Below are positions 27,554 to 33,653 of a DNA stretch of 54,161 bases, piece after piece (position 1 is the first letter of the stretch; the number at the start of each line of letters is the position of its first letter). A program made the translations under genes and the position numbers. A model generated the notes under the pieces. The model was not told where the DNA came from and made no database searches. It saw nothing but the letters and a program-made list of their open reading frames with translations. The DNA comes from a virus, in IMG/VR virus record IMGVR_UViG_3300043446_003900, positions 1 to 54,161 of that record; one strand, 5' to 3'.

Positions 27554-27802
27554 CTAGATCTTCTTTACTTTTGAACCAGGCATTTTGGCGGCACGACCTA
27601 ATACGTCGTTCCAACCAGGATTTTTTGAAATCAGTTTATTTTGCCAATCACCAACTTCTCCCGGAGAGGGACAAGTTGATGGATCAGACCAATCACGTAT
27701 CCATTCAGGATTATCTGTTTTCCACTGGTCCCAGTCGTGGATACTCATTTCCACTTCTTTCTGTTCACCAGTTTGAGTATTGACTACAGGATATACAGGC
27801 AT
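27554..27802 (-). CDS. Small conserved cyanophage protein upstream of phoH
   Basis: This 82-residue protein reads MPVYPVVNTQTGEQKEVEMS, then WKTDNPEWIRDW and PGWNDVLGRAAKMPGSKVKK. It lacks Cys pairs, so it is not a FmdB zinc ribbon despite its FmdB-like start. Similar proteins occur beside phoH in cyanomyophages as I recall. An AATAAATA late-like box lies about 24 bp upstream, overlapping the thyX stop. Its function is unknown. Confidence 0.72.
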   Translation of the reverse strand: MPVYPVVNTQTGEQKEVEMSIHDWDQWKTDNPEWIRDWSDPSTCPSPGEVGDWQNKLISKNPGWNDVLGRAAKMPGSKVKKI

Positions 27803-27825
27803 AAAGTTATGAATTCAAGATAATT

Positions 27826-27832
27826 TATTTAT
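27826..27832 (-). promoter_or_regulatory. ATAAATA late-promoter-like box
   Basis: Minus-strand ATAAATA (27832-27826) resembles the T4 late consensus TATAAATA and lies 24 bp upstream of the 82-residue gene. It overlaps the thyX stop codon. AT-rich context makes chance occurrence possible. Confidence 0.4.
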
Positions 27833-28584
27833 TATGGACTTAAACGTGCTCTATGAAGGCGTTTTTCTTCATAATATTTCCAAACATTTGGAGACCATTT
27901 TTGGAGATGAGGAACAAACTGCTCACATAGTGCTTGAATTTCTAGTTGAGCATCCATTTTTGCTCGCAAGTCCATAATATGAAGAACAGAACGAAGGTTA
28001 AAAGAAACCACAAAGTTCTGACGAATTGCTTGTGCAAGATAATCCCTAATGTGCTCTTCACACATTCCTTTTTCGTATTTTGCTGCATAACGCTTACAAC
28101 CCTCTACGATCCAGTTTAACTCATCTTGATAATCTTCTTCTGTCCAATCATATTTTTTACCATAACGATTGGTGTAAAATCCGGCAGGACGAACATAGAA
28201 CACATCTTCTGGTTTTAATTCTCCACTAGCGACTTTAATTACTCTCTTACCAGTATAACGCTGCGATTGCACATCAAAACTTACACCCACTCTGTGGGTT
28301 CTTGCTTGCATTGCAACATTATGCACATACCCTGACACCGAAAAAGTAATTGAGGGGTGTTCTAGAGGACCCCAGTGCCCTTTCTCATTACTCAAAAGAC
28401 GTTCTACAACCCACTCACCACATTCACTTGGTTTAGGAATTTGTTGGTTATGAATAGGAGTTTCTGAGTAATCACATTTTCCTGCCTGATAAATGACTTG
28501 TTCTGGAAGAGCATAACATTGAAGCATTACTACTTCAAGATTTTTATCTAGTTCCAGAAGGTCTTTTGCTTTAATAGGTTTCAT
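27832..28584 (-). CDS. thyX: ThyX flavin-dependent thymidylate synthase
   Basis: The ATG at 28584 is chosen, with GGAAAAA just upstream; the earlier TTG lies within the same overlap. The 250-residue protein matches ThyX, converting dUMP to dTMP with methylene-tetrahydrofolate, FAD and NADPH. The ThyX motif is at residues 95-109 (RTHRVGVSFDVQSQR), a variant of the common RHRxxSxxxxSxR form. GHWGPLEHPSITFSVSG (69-85) and FNLRSVLHIMDLR (near 195) are further conserved blocks. It provides thymidylate for phage DNA. It overlaps the small gene upstream by 14 bp. Confidence 0.93.
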   Translation of the reverse strand: MKPIKAKDLLELDKNLEVVMLQCYALPEQVIYQAGKCDYSETPIHNQQIPKPSECGEWVVERLLSNEKGHWGPLEHPSITFSVSGYVHNVAMQARTHRVGVSFDVQSQRYTGKRVIKVASGELKPEDVFYVRPAGFYTNRYGKKYDWTEEDYQDELNWIVEGCKRYAAKYEKGMCEEHIRDYLAQAIRQNFVVSFNLRSVLHIMDLRAKMDAQLEIQALCEQFVPHLQKWSPNVWKYYEEKRLHRARLSP

Positions 28585-28753
28585 TTTTTCCAAATCCTTT
28601 TGATGTTTGTGCTTCTAGTTCGTTTATTTGCTCTTTTACTGCACGGAGTTGTGCCTTCATTTCTTGAATTTTATCAGCATTATAAAGATGATCTTGTTTA
28701 ATTAATCTTTCAAGAAGTTTTACAAGTTGTTTTGCTCTTGATGTATCAGTCAT
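28571..28753 (-). CDS. Small coiled-coil cyanophage protein
   Basis: This 60-residue protein is almost entirely a predicted amphipathic helix (AKQLVKLLERLIKQ, then EMKAQLRAVKEQINELEAQ), likely a coiled coil. It overlaps thyX by 14 bp and the next upstream gene by 8 bp, which supports real translation. No function can be assigned. Confidence 0.6.
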   Translation of the reverse strand: MTDTSRAKQLVKLLERLIKQDHLYNADKIQEMKAQLRAVKEQINELEAQTSKGFGKNETY

Positions 28754-28913
28754 CTAAATCAGAATCCTCAAAGATTTCGTCGTAATCTAAAATTGGTCTT
28801 TTTCTTACCTCTGGATTAGTATAAGCAGGAATATCAGAATAAACTTCTGCTTTTAGTGAGTCTACAAGCAACTCCAAATTACGAACAATAAGTTTTAATT
28901 TGTCTTTATCCAT
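28746..28913 (-). CDS. Small acidic cyanophage protein, 55 residues
   Basis: The frame starts ATG at 28913 and ends TGA at 28746, overlapping the next gene by 8 bp. The protein begins MDKDKLKLIVRNLELLVDSL and ends with the acidic stretch DYDEIFEDSDLDD. It has an N-terminal helix followed by YTNPEVRKRPILD. It belongs to a chain of overlapping genes leading to thyX, which supports its reality. No function is recognisable. Confidence 0.62.
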   Translation of the reverse strand: MDKDKLKLIVRNLELLVDSLKAEVYSDIPAYTNPEVRKRPILDYDEIFEDSDLDD

Positions 28914-28942
28914 AAGATATTATTCTCTCTGATCATTTTACA

Positions 28943-28972
28943 CAAAAAAAGGGGGGAAGTCAATCCCCCCTT
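28943..28972 (-). terminator. Intrinsic terminator
   Basis: On the minus strand AAGGGGGG, an 8-base loop and CCCCCCTT are followed by a T run to about 28943. It ends transcripts from the 58-residue gene upstream and separates them from the thyX group. Confidence 0.85.
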
Positions 28973-28976
28973 CACA

Positions 28977-29153
28977 TTACAAATGAGTTAACATATCCCT
29001 ACAGATTCTTTTGCAATTTTGTTGATCATCATCACACTCTATTAAACAATTGAGATAATCATTCATTAATTCATGTTGGTCTATAAAATCATCCACCTTA
29101 TTTTCAAGATTTTTCCAAGCAGCCAATTGATTGTAAGAAATTAAGTTGTGCAT
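28977..29153 (-). CDS. Small Cys-containing cyanophage protein, 58 residues
   Basis: The start is the ATG at 29153, with GGAGG and a 7-base spacer immediately upstream; a TTG further up is not needed. The protein (MHNLISYNQLAAWKNLENKV, then FIDQHELMNDYLNC) has three cysteines near the end (YLNCLIECDDDQQNCKRICR, four Cys in all), perhaps a metal site or disulfides. A terminator follows within 5 bp of the stop. No function is recognised. Confidence 0.6.
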   Translation of the reverse strand: MHNLISYNQLAAWKNLENKVDDFIDQHELMNDYLNCLIECDDDQQNCKRICRDMLTHL

Positions 29154-29202
29154 AATAACCTCCATGCACAAAGAACATCATAATAAAGGAGTTTTCGTTC
29201 AT
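29104..29202 (-). CDS. Possible overlapping 32-residue leader ORF
   Basis: The ATG at 29202 has a strong SD (GAGGTGAT) and opens a 32-residue frame (MNENSFIMMFFVHGGYYAQL at its start) that contains the SD of the 58-residue gene and ends inside it in another reading frame. Such an arrangement could couple or tune translation of the following gene, or be a small hydrophobic peptide gene. With no comparison available it may equally be chance; the SD is the main support. Confidence 0.3.
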   Translation of the reverse strand: MNENSFIMMFFVHGGYYAQLNFLQSIGCLEKS

Positions 29203-29342
29203 TTGTATCACCTCATATATTCTACTACTATCTAGTAATTTTTATGAGAAAATTCACACTTTTGCAACAAAAATTTATGCCTATGAGGTTATACCTATAA
29301 AAATAGTGTCAAGACCGCTCCATCTTACACTGTTATTATTTT

Positions 29343-30116
29343 TTAAGGTCTTGGAGTTCCGTATACATTAGGACCCAATCTGACTACTGGTTTAACACCG
29401 CTGGCTCTATCAGGTGTAAGTCTTTCATTTTTAAATTGAGTTTCAAGACCTCTCATTGTTTTATAGTCTTGCGCTGCTTGTGCTCTGACTGCTGGATTAG
29501 GAGAATTTTGTGCAAGTTCACTCGCTTTCTGTACAGATCCAGGATATGGATTATTTCTGTCGTCAGTATATCCTCTGGCAATCAAACTAGGAGTTGTTGG
29601 TTGAGGAGTTGCTCTTCCAGGAGTTCCAGAAAGAGAACTTTCTGGTTTTATTTTAACAACTGTTGGTTGTGTTCTTTCTGGTGGATTTGGTTTAGTGGGT
29701 TCTGGTTTAGTGGGTTCTGGTTTAGTGGGTTCTGGTTTAGATGCTGGTTTTGCAGCACCACCACCACTTACATTAGCACTTAAGGATCCAACAGCACCTT
29801 GTCTAATAGATGAGGTGCTTGTGTCGGCATTTGGAATTCTATAAGGAACTCCTTTCCATTCTTTATCTCCACCACCACTTTGTGTATTAGAAATAGAAGC
29901 ACTGATTCCTTTATTGATTTTATCACCTTGCCCAGAAACAGTTCCTCCACCAAGAGAACCTGATACAGAAGACTGAGTTCCTTGAGCACTTTTTCCTTGT
30001 ATAGATCCAGTTACAGCAGTAGAACTACCAATAGGAGCGCCAAAAGTTTTTCTAAAACCAAGAGTTGCTCCAGTTACTTGTTCCAATACAGATATAAATT
30101 CGTTATAAGTTCTCAT
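29343..30116 (-). CDS. Low-complexity virion-type protein with TKPEP repeats
   Basis: The start is the ATG at 30116 (MRTYNEFISVLEQVTGATLG); the earlier TTG lies inside the terminator hairpin and is rejected. The 257-residue protein has Gly/Ser-rich stretches (GKSAQGTQSSVSGSLGGGTV), then tandem PEPTK repeats (about residues 128-142), then a Pro-rich C-terminus ending in NVYGTPRP. An N-terminus of the form MRTxxEFI is common in small cyanophage structural or internal virion proteins, as I recall. A CTAAATA late box sits 20 bp upstream, just after a terminator, so it is probably expressed late and separately from the early genes around it. Confidence 0.62.
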   Translation of the reverse strand: MRTYNEFISVLEQVTGATLGFRKTFGAPIGSSTAVTGSIQGKSAQGTQSSVSGSLGGGTVSGQGDKINKGISASISNTQSGGGDKEWKGVPYRIPNADTSTSSIRQGAVGSLSANVSGGGAAKPASKPEPTKPEPTKPEPTKPNPPERTQPTVVKIKPESSLSGTPGRATPQPTTPSLIARGYTDDRNNPYPGSVQKASELAQNSPNPAVRAQAAQDYKTMRGLETQFKNERLTPDRASGVKPVVRLGPNVYGTPRP

Positions 30117-30135
30117 TCTTCTTGACCTTTTTATA

Positions 30136-30142
30136 TATTTAG
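30136..30142 (-). promoter_or_regulatory. CTAAATA late-promoter-like box
   Basis: Minus-strand CTAAATA at 30142-30136, 20 bp upstream of the virion-type gene at 30116 and just downstream of an intrinsic terminator. The terminator-then-late-box order supports a real promoter. Confidence 0.55.
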
Positions 30143-30146
30143 TAAA

Positions 30147-30170
30147 AAAGGAGGGAATCAACCCTCCTTT
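30147..30170 (-). terminator. Intrinsic terminator
   Basis: On the minus strand AAAGGAGGG, loop TTGATT and CCCTCCTTT continue into a T run. It lies just after the 33-residue gene and would end the transcript begun at the promoter near 30760. Confidence 0.85.
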
Positions 30171-30173
30171 ATA

Positions 30174-30275
30174 TCAAGCAACTTGAGGTTGCTTCGCCAT
30201 ATTCAATTGTGCAATATAAAGAAGTTTTTCCTTCTTATCTTTTTTCTTAAGATAACGAACGAAGTAAGTATTCAT
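30174..30275 (-). CDS. Small basic peptide, 33 residues
   Basis: The ATG at 30275 is preceded by an excellent SD (GGAGGGG) and overlaps the stop of the gene upstream (ATGA). The peptide is MNTYFVRYLKKKDKKEKLLY plus a short tail ending in QPQVA. It is strongly basic in its middle. A terminator follows. The SD, coupling and terminator support real translation; function is unknown. Confidence 0.6.
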   Translation of the reverse strand: MNTYFVRYLKKKDKKEKLLYIAQLNMAKQPQVA

Positions 30276-30409
30276 TTGTGCCCCTCCTTTACAAACTTAA
30301 CACCACGATAGGTTTCGTTGTATTGTTGAGGTTGTTGCATCATTTGCTGTTGATATGCGATACGCTTTTCCGTATCATATTCAACGCCACGATATACGAC
30401 TTTAGACAT
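30272..30409 (-). CDS. DUF4278-like small protein, 45 residues
   Basis: The ATG at 30409 has GGAG upstream. The protein contains two YRGV units: VVYRGVEYDTEKR near the N-terminus and ETYRGVKFVKEG at the C-terminus, joined by a Gln-rich middle (YQQQMMQQPQQY). YRGVxY is the signature of DUF4278, a short family in cyanobacteria and cyanophages. The stop overlaps the next start. It is preceded by a GC-rich leader with repeats. Function unknown. Confidence 0.65.
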   Translation of the reverse strand: MSKVVYRGVEYDTEKRIAYQQQMMQQPQQYNETYRGVKFVKEGHK

Positions 30410-30440
30410 TAGGTTTTCTCCTTAGTTTTTGAGGTTAAAG

Positions 30441-30530
30441 AGCGTTCCTTCAGTCGGCTTTTGCGTTCGCTATTTGCGAATAGCGAATGAACGATCCGTT
30501 CCGAGTCGGCTTACTTCCGTCCTATTCAGT
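30441..30530 (-). promoter_or_regulatory. GC-rich structured leader with duplicated motif
   Basis: About 45 of 90 bases are G or C, well above the surroundings. A perfect 9-bp stem (30466-30474 with 30479-30487) closes a 4-base loop and extends with CGTTC/GAACG pairing outside it. On the minus strand AAGCCGACT followed by GGAACG occurs twice, once on each side of the hairpin. No open frame with a start codon fits it. It precedes the DUF4278-like gene, so a structured 5' leader or small RNA is possible. Confidence 0.45.
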
Positions 30531-30531
30531 T

Positions 30532-30738
30532 TTAGCACTTGATTTTCATAACATCCTTTCGGAGTTCTAATAGCAATCGGTCTTCTCTTCTTTGATCTAC
30601 TACATCGTCGTTTTTAACGATGTCCATTAGTTCCCACGCTGCGTCACAACTTATTGTCACTTGATTGGATTTGGAAAATTGTGGCGTAGAAATAGAAAGA
30701 AGTGGAACCCATGCCAAGAGCAAAAGTGCCTTAGTCAT
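30532..30738 (-). CDS. Small secreted-type cyanophage protein
   Basis: This 68-residue protein has a hydrophobic N-terminus (MTKALLLLAWVPLLSIST) that looks like a signal peptide, followed by a short polar domain with two Cys (one in TISCDAAWELMD, one at the C-terminus IKC), possibly a disulfide. It is directly downstream of a strong promoter and is the first gene of a small early transcript. Export to the periplasm or thylakoid lumen is inferred. Confidence 0.65.
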   Translation of the reverse strand: MTKALLLLAWVPLLSISTPQFSKSNQVTISCDAAWELMDIVKNDDVVDQRREDRLLLELRKDVMKIKC

Positions 30739-30758
30739 AGGATGAACGTTAGAGGATT

Positions 30759-30788
30759 ATTATACCTCTAGTTACAATATATAGTCAA
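30759..30788 (-). promoter_or_regulatory. Sigma70-like promoter of small-gene operon
   Basis: Minus-strand TTGACT (30788-30783) and TATAAT (30764-30759), 18-bp spacing. It would drive the secreted-type protein, the GC-rich leader, the DUF4278-like gene and the 33-residue gene, ending at the terminator near 30150. Confidence 0.75.
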
Positions 30789-30919
30789 GTTTGTATATTT
30801 AGATACATTTTAGTATCATTATTATACTAAAGAGCGAAAAAAATTTTAAAATCTTCACGAGGAAAAATTTACCGGAAAATTTTTTACCCTATCTGGGAAA
30901 ATAAAATCCAATTTTGGTT
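30789..30919. other. AT-rich non-coding gap between speD and small genes
   Basis: No credible gene is seen. A short hairpin (TAGTAT, 7-base loop, ATACTA; 30811-30829) lies upstream of the promoter, and its minus strand contains a second TATAAT-like box without a good -35. Confidence 0.5.
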
Positions 30920-31246
30920 TTAACGTTCAATATAACTTAAGGTATGATTGGATGCATAAAGTTGATTAATAATCATATCACATCCAATTTTTGGATTACA
31001 GTCGCCACAAGTATAAACATCCACAGCTGCCTTACCTTCCTCAGGCCATGTATGAATACTAATATGACTCTCTGATAACAAACAGATTACAGTAACTCCT
31101 TGTGGTTCAAACTTCTTTGAAATAGTCTGAATTACATTGGCCCCGCTTGCAACTGCTGCGTTTTCTAATAAGTCTATAAGACATCTCTCGTCGTCCAAAA
31201 GAACAAACGAGCATCCATACAAGTTAAGTAGATAATGCTTTCCCAT
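30920..31246 (-). CDS. speD: SpeD S-adenosylmethionine decarboxylase
   Basis: This 108-residue protein is a small class 1B S-adenosylmethionine decarboxylase. LLSESHISIHTWPE spans 56-69. The processing site is between E59 and S60; S60 becomes the pyruvoyl group. H65 and C80 match the catalytic His and Cys of the Thermotoga enzyme. The reaction supplies decarboxylated SAM for spermidine synthesis. Such genes are frequent in cyanophages, where polyamines may help DNA packing or host stress tolerance. It ends in an AT-rich gap. It may be co-transcribed with the genes upstream, which are 21 bp away. Confidence 0.92.
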   Translation of the reverse strand: MGKHYLLNLYGCSFVLLDDERCLIDLLENAAVASGANVIQTISKKFEPQGVTVICLLSESHISIHTWPEEGKAAVDVYTCGDCNPKIGCDMIINQLYASNHTLSYIER

Positions 31247-31267
31247 TTATATCAATAAAAAAATAAT

Positions 31268-31627
31268 TTATTTTCTTTTTTTTCTATCTGGTATTTTATA
31301 TCCCCAGAGTTTTGGATTAGTTCTTCCATATCCAAAATCAATTTTTTGAATTGTTCCAGGACCAAATTTATCATAATAAAGATCAAAAATTCTAGATCTA
31401 GTTCCTCTACACAAGTCCATATGAACTTCTTCACCTACCTGATACCAAATTAGATATGCATCGTTAGGCCAAGAAGAATCTTTTACTTGATCAAGAGATC
31501 CATTTTCAACTAAAATTTGGCAACCATATCTAGGAGGAAGAACTTCCTTTTCTTCTTTTGTCCATTCAGTCATGTCCTCCTCCTTTTCCTGAGACCTTTG
31601 AGTTGCATTACGAAGTTTACTACTCAT
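31268..31627 (-). CDS. Conserved cyanophage hypothetical
   Basis: The start is set at the ATG at 31627 (119 residues), which overlaps the previous stop by ATGA. A second ATG 18 codons on (MTEWTKEEKEVLPPRYGCQI) could be the true start. The protein continues with DAYLIWYQVGEEVHMDLCRG, TRSRIFDLYYDKFGPG and IDFGYGRTNPKLWGYK, and a basic tail. It has two Cys and no recognised motif. Similar proteins occur in cyanomyophages next to the DUF6433-like gene, as I recall. Confidence 0.65.
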   Translation of the reverse strand: MSSKLRNATQRSQEKEEDMTEWTKEEKEVLPPRYGCQILVENGSLDQVKDSSWPNDAYLIWYQVGEEVHMDLCRGTRSRIFDLYYDKFGPGTIQKIDFGYGRTNPKLWGYKIPDRKKRK

Positions 31628-32220
31628 ACACGATTTCCCCACTTAATATCAGGATAAGCCTGAGAAACAATTTCTTTTGTAATTTTATATTTTGTTTCCA
31701 ATTTTTTATCTTTAATTAGACAAACAATTTCCGCTTCGAGTGGATGAAGTCCTTCAAGAATATTAATAAACATAGTTTCTCTACGAATGGAACTTAATCC
31801 ATCATTACCACCTTTAATAAAATTATAGAACATTTTATATTCTTTTCTGATTGAAGATCTACCCTGATCCTGAGATCCAAGGGAGTTAGTTCCAATCTCG
31901 CCCATTTTTCCAACAGCATCACTAATTTTTCCAGACAAAGTTCCACTAAATGAATTTTGTTCTTTTGTACTTGCATAAGGAACTTCACCTTCTGGGAGAA
32001 GTGAAATTATAGATTCATCAAAATTCCAAATAAAAATAGCCTTTAAAGAAGGATCTTCATATTTTTTTAGAAATTCTATCTTTTTTGCATTTGATCTCTG
32101 TTTAGAAACAAGAGATAAAACTTCAAATGCAAAAGGATTAGATGGTAAATTCTCCGATTCTTGAGTTGTTGTCTTTGTTGTTTTGGAAGATGTAGTTATA
32201 GTATTACTCTTCTTCGCCAT
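31624..32220 (-). CDS. DUF6433-like cyanophage protein
   Basis: The start is the ATG at 32220 (MAKKSNTITTSSKTTKTTTQ). This 198-residue protein has a Thr/Ser/Lys-rich N-terminal 30 residues, then EVLSLVSKQRSNAKKIEFLK, then FIWNFDESIISLLPEGEVPY. This order (a helix ending in 'K..KI..LK.Y', then an acidic 'FD.S(I)..LP.G.VPY' loop) matches my memory of the DUF6433 family of cyanophages. The C-terminal half is helical (MFINILEGLHPLEAEIVCLI). It overlaps its upstream gene by 17 bp. Function is unknown. Confidence 0.68.
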   Translation of the reverse strand: MAKKSNTITTSSKTTKTTTQESENLPSNPFAFEVLSLVSKQRSNAKKIEFLKKYEDPSLKAIFIWNFDESIISLLPEGEVPYASTKEQNSFSGTLSGKISDAVGKMGEIGTNSLGSQDQGRSSIRKEYKMFYNFIKGGNDGLSSIRRETMFINILEGLHPLEAEIVCLIKDKKLETKYKITKEIVSQAYPDIKWGNRV

Positions 32221-32434
32221 TGAATTCTTCGTCATTGTCATAATAGTTCTCAAAATTAAATGCAATTACCTCATCTGGAATTAAATTTCCTTGATTATCA
32301 AACATTTCGGGGTGAGGTCTTGGAATTTCCCGATAGTTCATCATATATTCTCTAGCAACCCATCCACCTATAAGTCCCACTATAAAAAATAAAACGGTTA
32401 AAAATGAACCGAATACTAGACTAACTGCTAACAT
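32204..32434 (-). CDS. Single-pass membrane protein, conserved in cyanophages
   Basis: This 76-residue protein has one transmembrane segment at about residues 3-26 (AVSLVFGSFLTVLFFIVGLI), then YMMNYREIPRPHPEMFDNQG, and an acidic tail (YYDNDEEFNGEEE). CGAGGT precedes the ATG. It overlaps the DUF6433-like gene. The acidic tail is likely cytoplasmic; function unknown. Confidence 0.7.
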   Translation of the reverse strand: MLAVSLVFGSFLTVLFFIVGLIGGWVAREYMMNYREIPRPHPEMFDNQGNLIPDEVIAFNFENYYDNDEEFNGEEE

Positions 32435-32631
32435 TTTTTTTACCTCGGGAAACTACTTTTCTTTTCCTGGATTTGAAGGAAAATTCAAAATAAATGGTTA
32501 CTTCCCGATTTAGAAAGCAAACCATCTTTTCAAAGATGATATGAAACGGTTGAGTTTGCTTTCTTTTACCTCCATTAAGAATAAATTCAACACCACGATT
32601 TCTGTGGTTTTCTTTTTTATTTAGGTCATGA
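32435..32631 (-). other. Gap with possible DUF4278 relic and tiny ORFs
   Basis: One minus frame reads NHRNRGVEFILNGGKRKQT and resembles the YRGV unit of the 30272-30409 gene, but it has no ATG; only a TTG inside the glutaredoxin gene could start it (32672). Another frame has ATG at 32575 for 21 residues (MEVKESKLNRFISSLKRWFAF minus its last). A CTAAATA box lies at 32618-32624 and a CATCTTT/AAAGATG hairpin at 32523-32538. A decayed gene or a long leader of the membrane-protein gene is the likeliest reading. Confidence 0.35.
32618..32624 (-). promoter_or_regulatory. CTAAATA late-promoter-like box
   Basis: Minus-strand CTAAATA (32624-32618), 43 bp before a tiny ORF and about 184 bp before the membrane-protein gene. 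The distance makes assignment uncertain. Confidence 0.35.
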
Positions 32632-32868
32632 TTAAATGATTTGCTGTTCCTTGAGGAATTTGATTGTGTCAACTGATCCTCCTATTTTTATATCATTACA
32701 AATAACTTGTGGAAATGTAGATCCTTCTCCAAATTCTGCATAAAATTGTTCTTTATTAAACTCCTTATCAAGAGTATAAGTAACGTATTTTTGATTTGTC
32801 AATTCTAACACGTTTTTGACTTTATCGCAATATGGACATCCTGGTTTTGAGTAAACTGTAAAATTCAT
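32632..32868 (-). CDS. Glutaredoxin
   Basis: This 78-residue protein is a compact glutaredoxin (NrdC/GrxC type). The active site CPYC is at 11-14, the cis-Pro loop TFPQV at 51-55 and the GG glutathione-binding turn at 63-64. It would reduce disulfides, for example of phage ribonucleotide reductase, using host glutathione. It is the first gene of the group leading to speD; the gene upstream is a glycosyltransferase 26 bp away. Confidence 0.93.
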   Translation of the reverse strand: MNFTVYSKPGCPYCDKVKNVLELTNQKYVTYTLDKEFNKEQFYAEFGEGSTFPQVICNDIKIGGSVDTIKFLKEQQII

Positions 32869-32894
32869 AATTGAAATGTGTAATTTTTATATAG

Positions 32895-33653
32895 TTAAAA
32901 TCCCAAATACTTTCTACGAACAAAGTTTAAATCATATGAATTATTAGAAATTGAAATGTTTGGATTATTAAATGGAAATTTATATGGTTGACTAATCAAC
33001 CAAGGAGAGTCATCAACATTTGGATTATAACCCCATTTATCACAAATATAATATTGATTACTTTCATTGGAGTAAAAAAGTCTTTTTTCTAAAGTTAACT
33101 CAGTTCTCCAAGTATGACTTCCCATTTTATTAAATTTTTCATGTTTTTTTTCAGTATAATTAATATCAATTTTTTTATTTAAAAGTTTATAGTAGTAATC
33201 AACATCTTCACAATAGGCTGGATAATAATTTTCATCAAACAACCCACACTCTTGAATAACATTGTCTTTAATTGTAAATAATTCCCAATTTTTTTCAGCA
33301 GACTGTAAAAATTTATTGTTGGGATCTATCATTTTCTCATAAATTTCCATAAGAAGTCCATTAGGAAAAGTAATATCATGATTACATATAATCCAGTATG
33401 GACACATTAAGTAGCATTTAATAATTAAGTTCCATGATGCTGCACAACCAATATTTGAAGGTAAATGACTGACTCTTACCCTGTTTATATATTTGTAACT
33501 TTTTTTACAAATTATATCAAGACTTTCATTTATTTGATTTCTACCATTGTTATTAACAATAAAAACTTCATTTACTGGATAATCAATACTTTGTATTAAA
33601 TTTTCTAATAAATCAACACCATTAACAATTGGTATTCCAATAACTGGTATCAT
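32895..33653 (-). CDS. GT2-family glycosyltransferase
   Basis: This 252-residue GT-A enzyme has MIPVIGIPIVNGVDLLENLI, VNEVFIVNNNGRNQ, then the metal-binding region IICNHDITFPNG (N91-H92-D93, a variant of DxD) and GLFDENYYPAYCEDVDYYYK, a signature of rhamnosyltransferase-like GT2 proteins. The last 60 residues are Asn-rich. It overlaps the GT2-GT25-TPR gene by ATGA and ends the glycan operon. The sugar and acceptor are not known. Confidence 0.78.
   Translation of the reverse strand: MIPVIGIPIVNGVDLLENLIQSIDYPVNEVFIVNNNGRNQINESLDIICKKSYKYINRVRVSHLPSNIGCAASWNLIIKCYLMCPYWIICNHDITFPNGLLMEIYEKMIDPNNKFLQSAEKNWELFTIKDNVIQECGLFDENYYPAYCEDVDYYYKLLNKKIDINYTEKKHEKFNKMGSHTWRTELTLEKRLFYSNESNQYYICDKWGYNPNVDDSPWLISQPYKFPFNNPNISISNNSYDLNFVRRKYLGF

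Noticed and set aside
29283-29315. Promoter with TTGACA and TATAAC
   Set aside because: Spacing is only 13 bp and no better -10 lies at 16-18 bp, so the pair is unlikely to work as sigma70 promoter.
30441-30530. tRNA gene in the GC-rich island
   Set aside because: No cloverleaf, T-loop (GTTCRANNC) or CCA-compatible acceptor stem can be formed; only one long hairpin.
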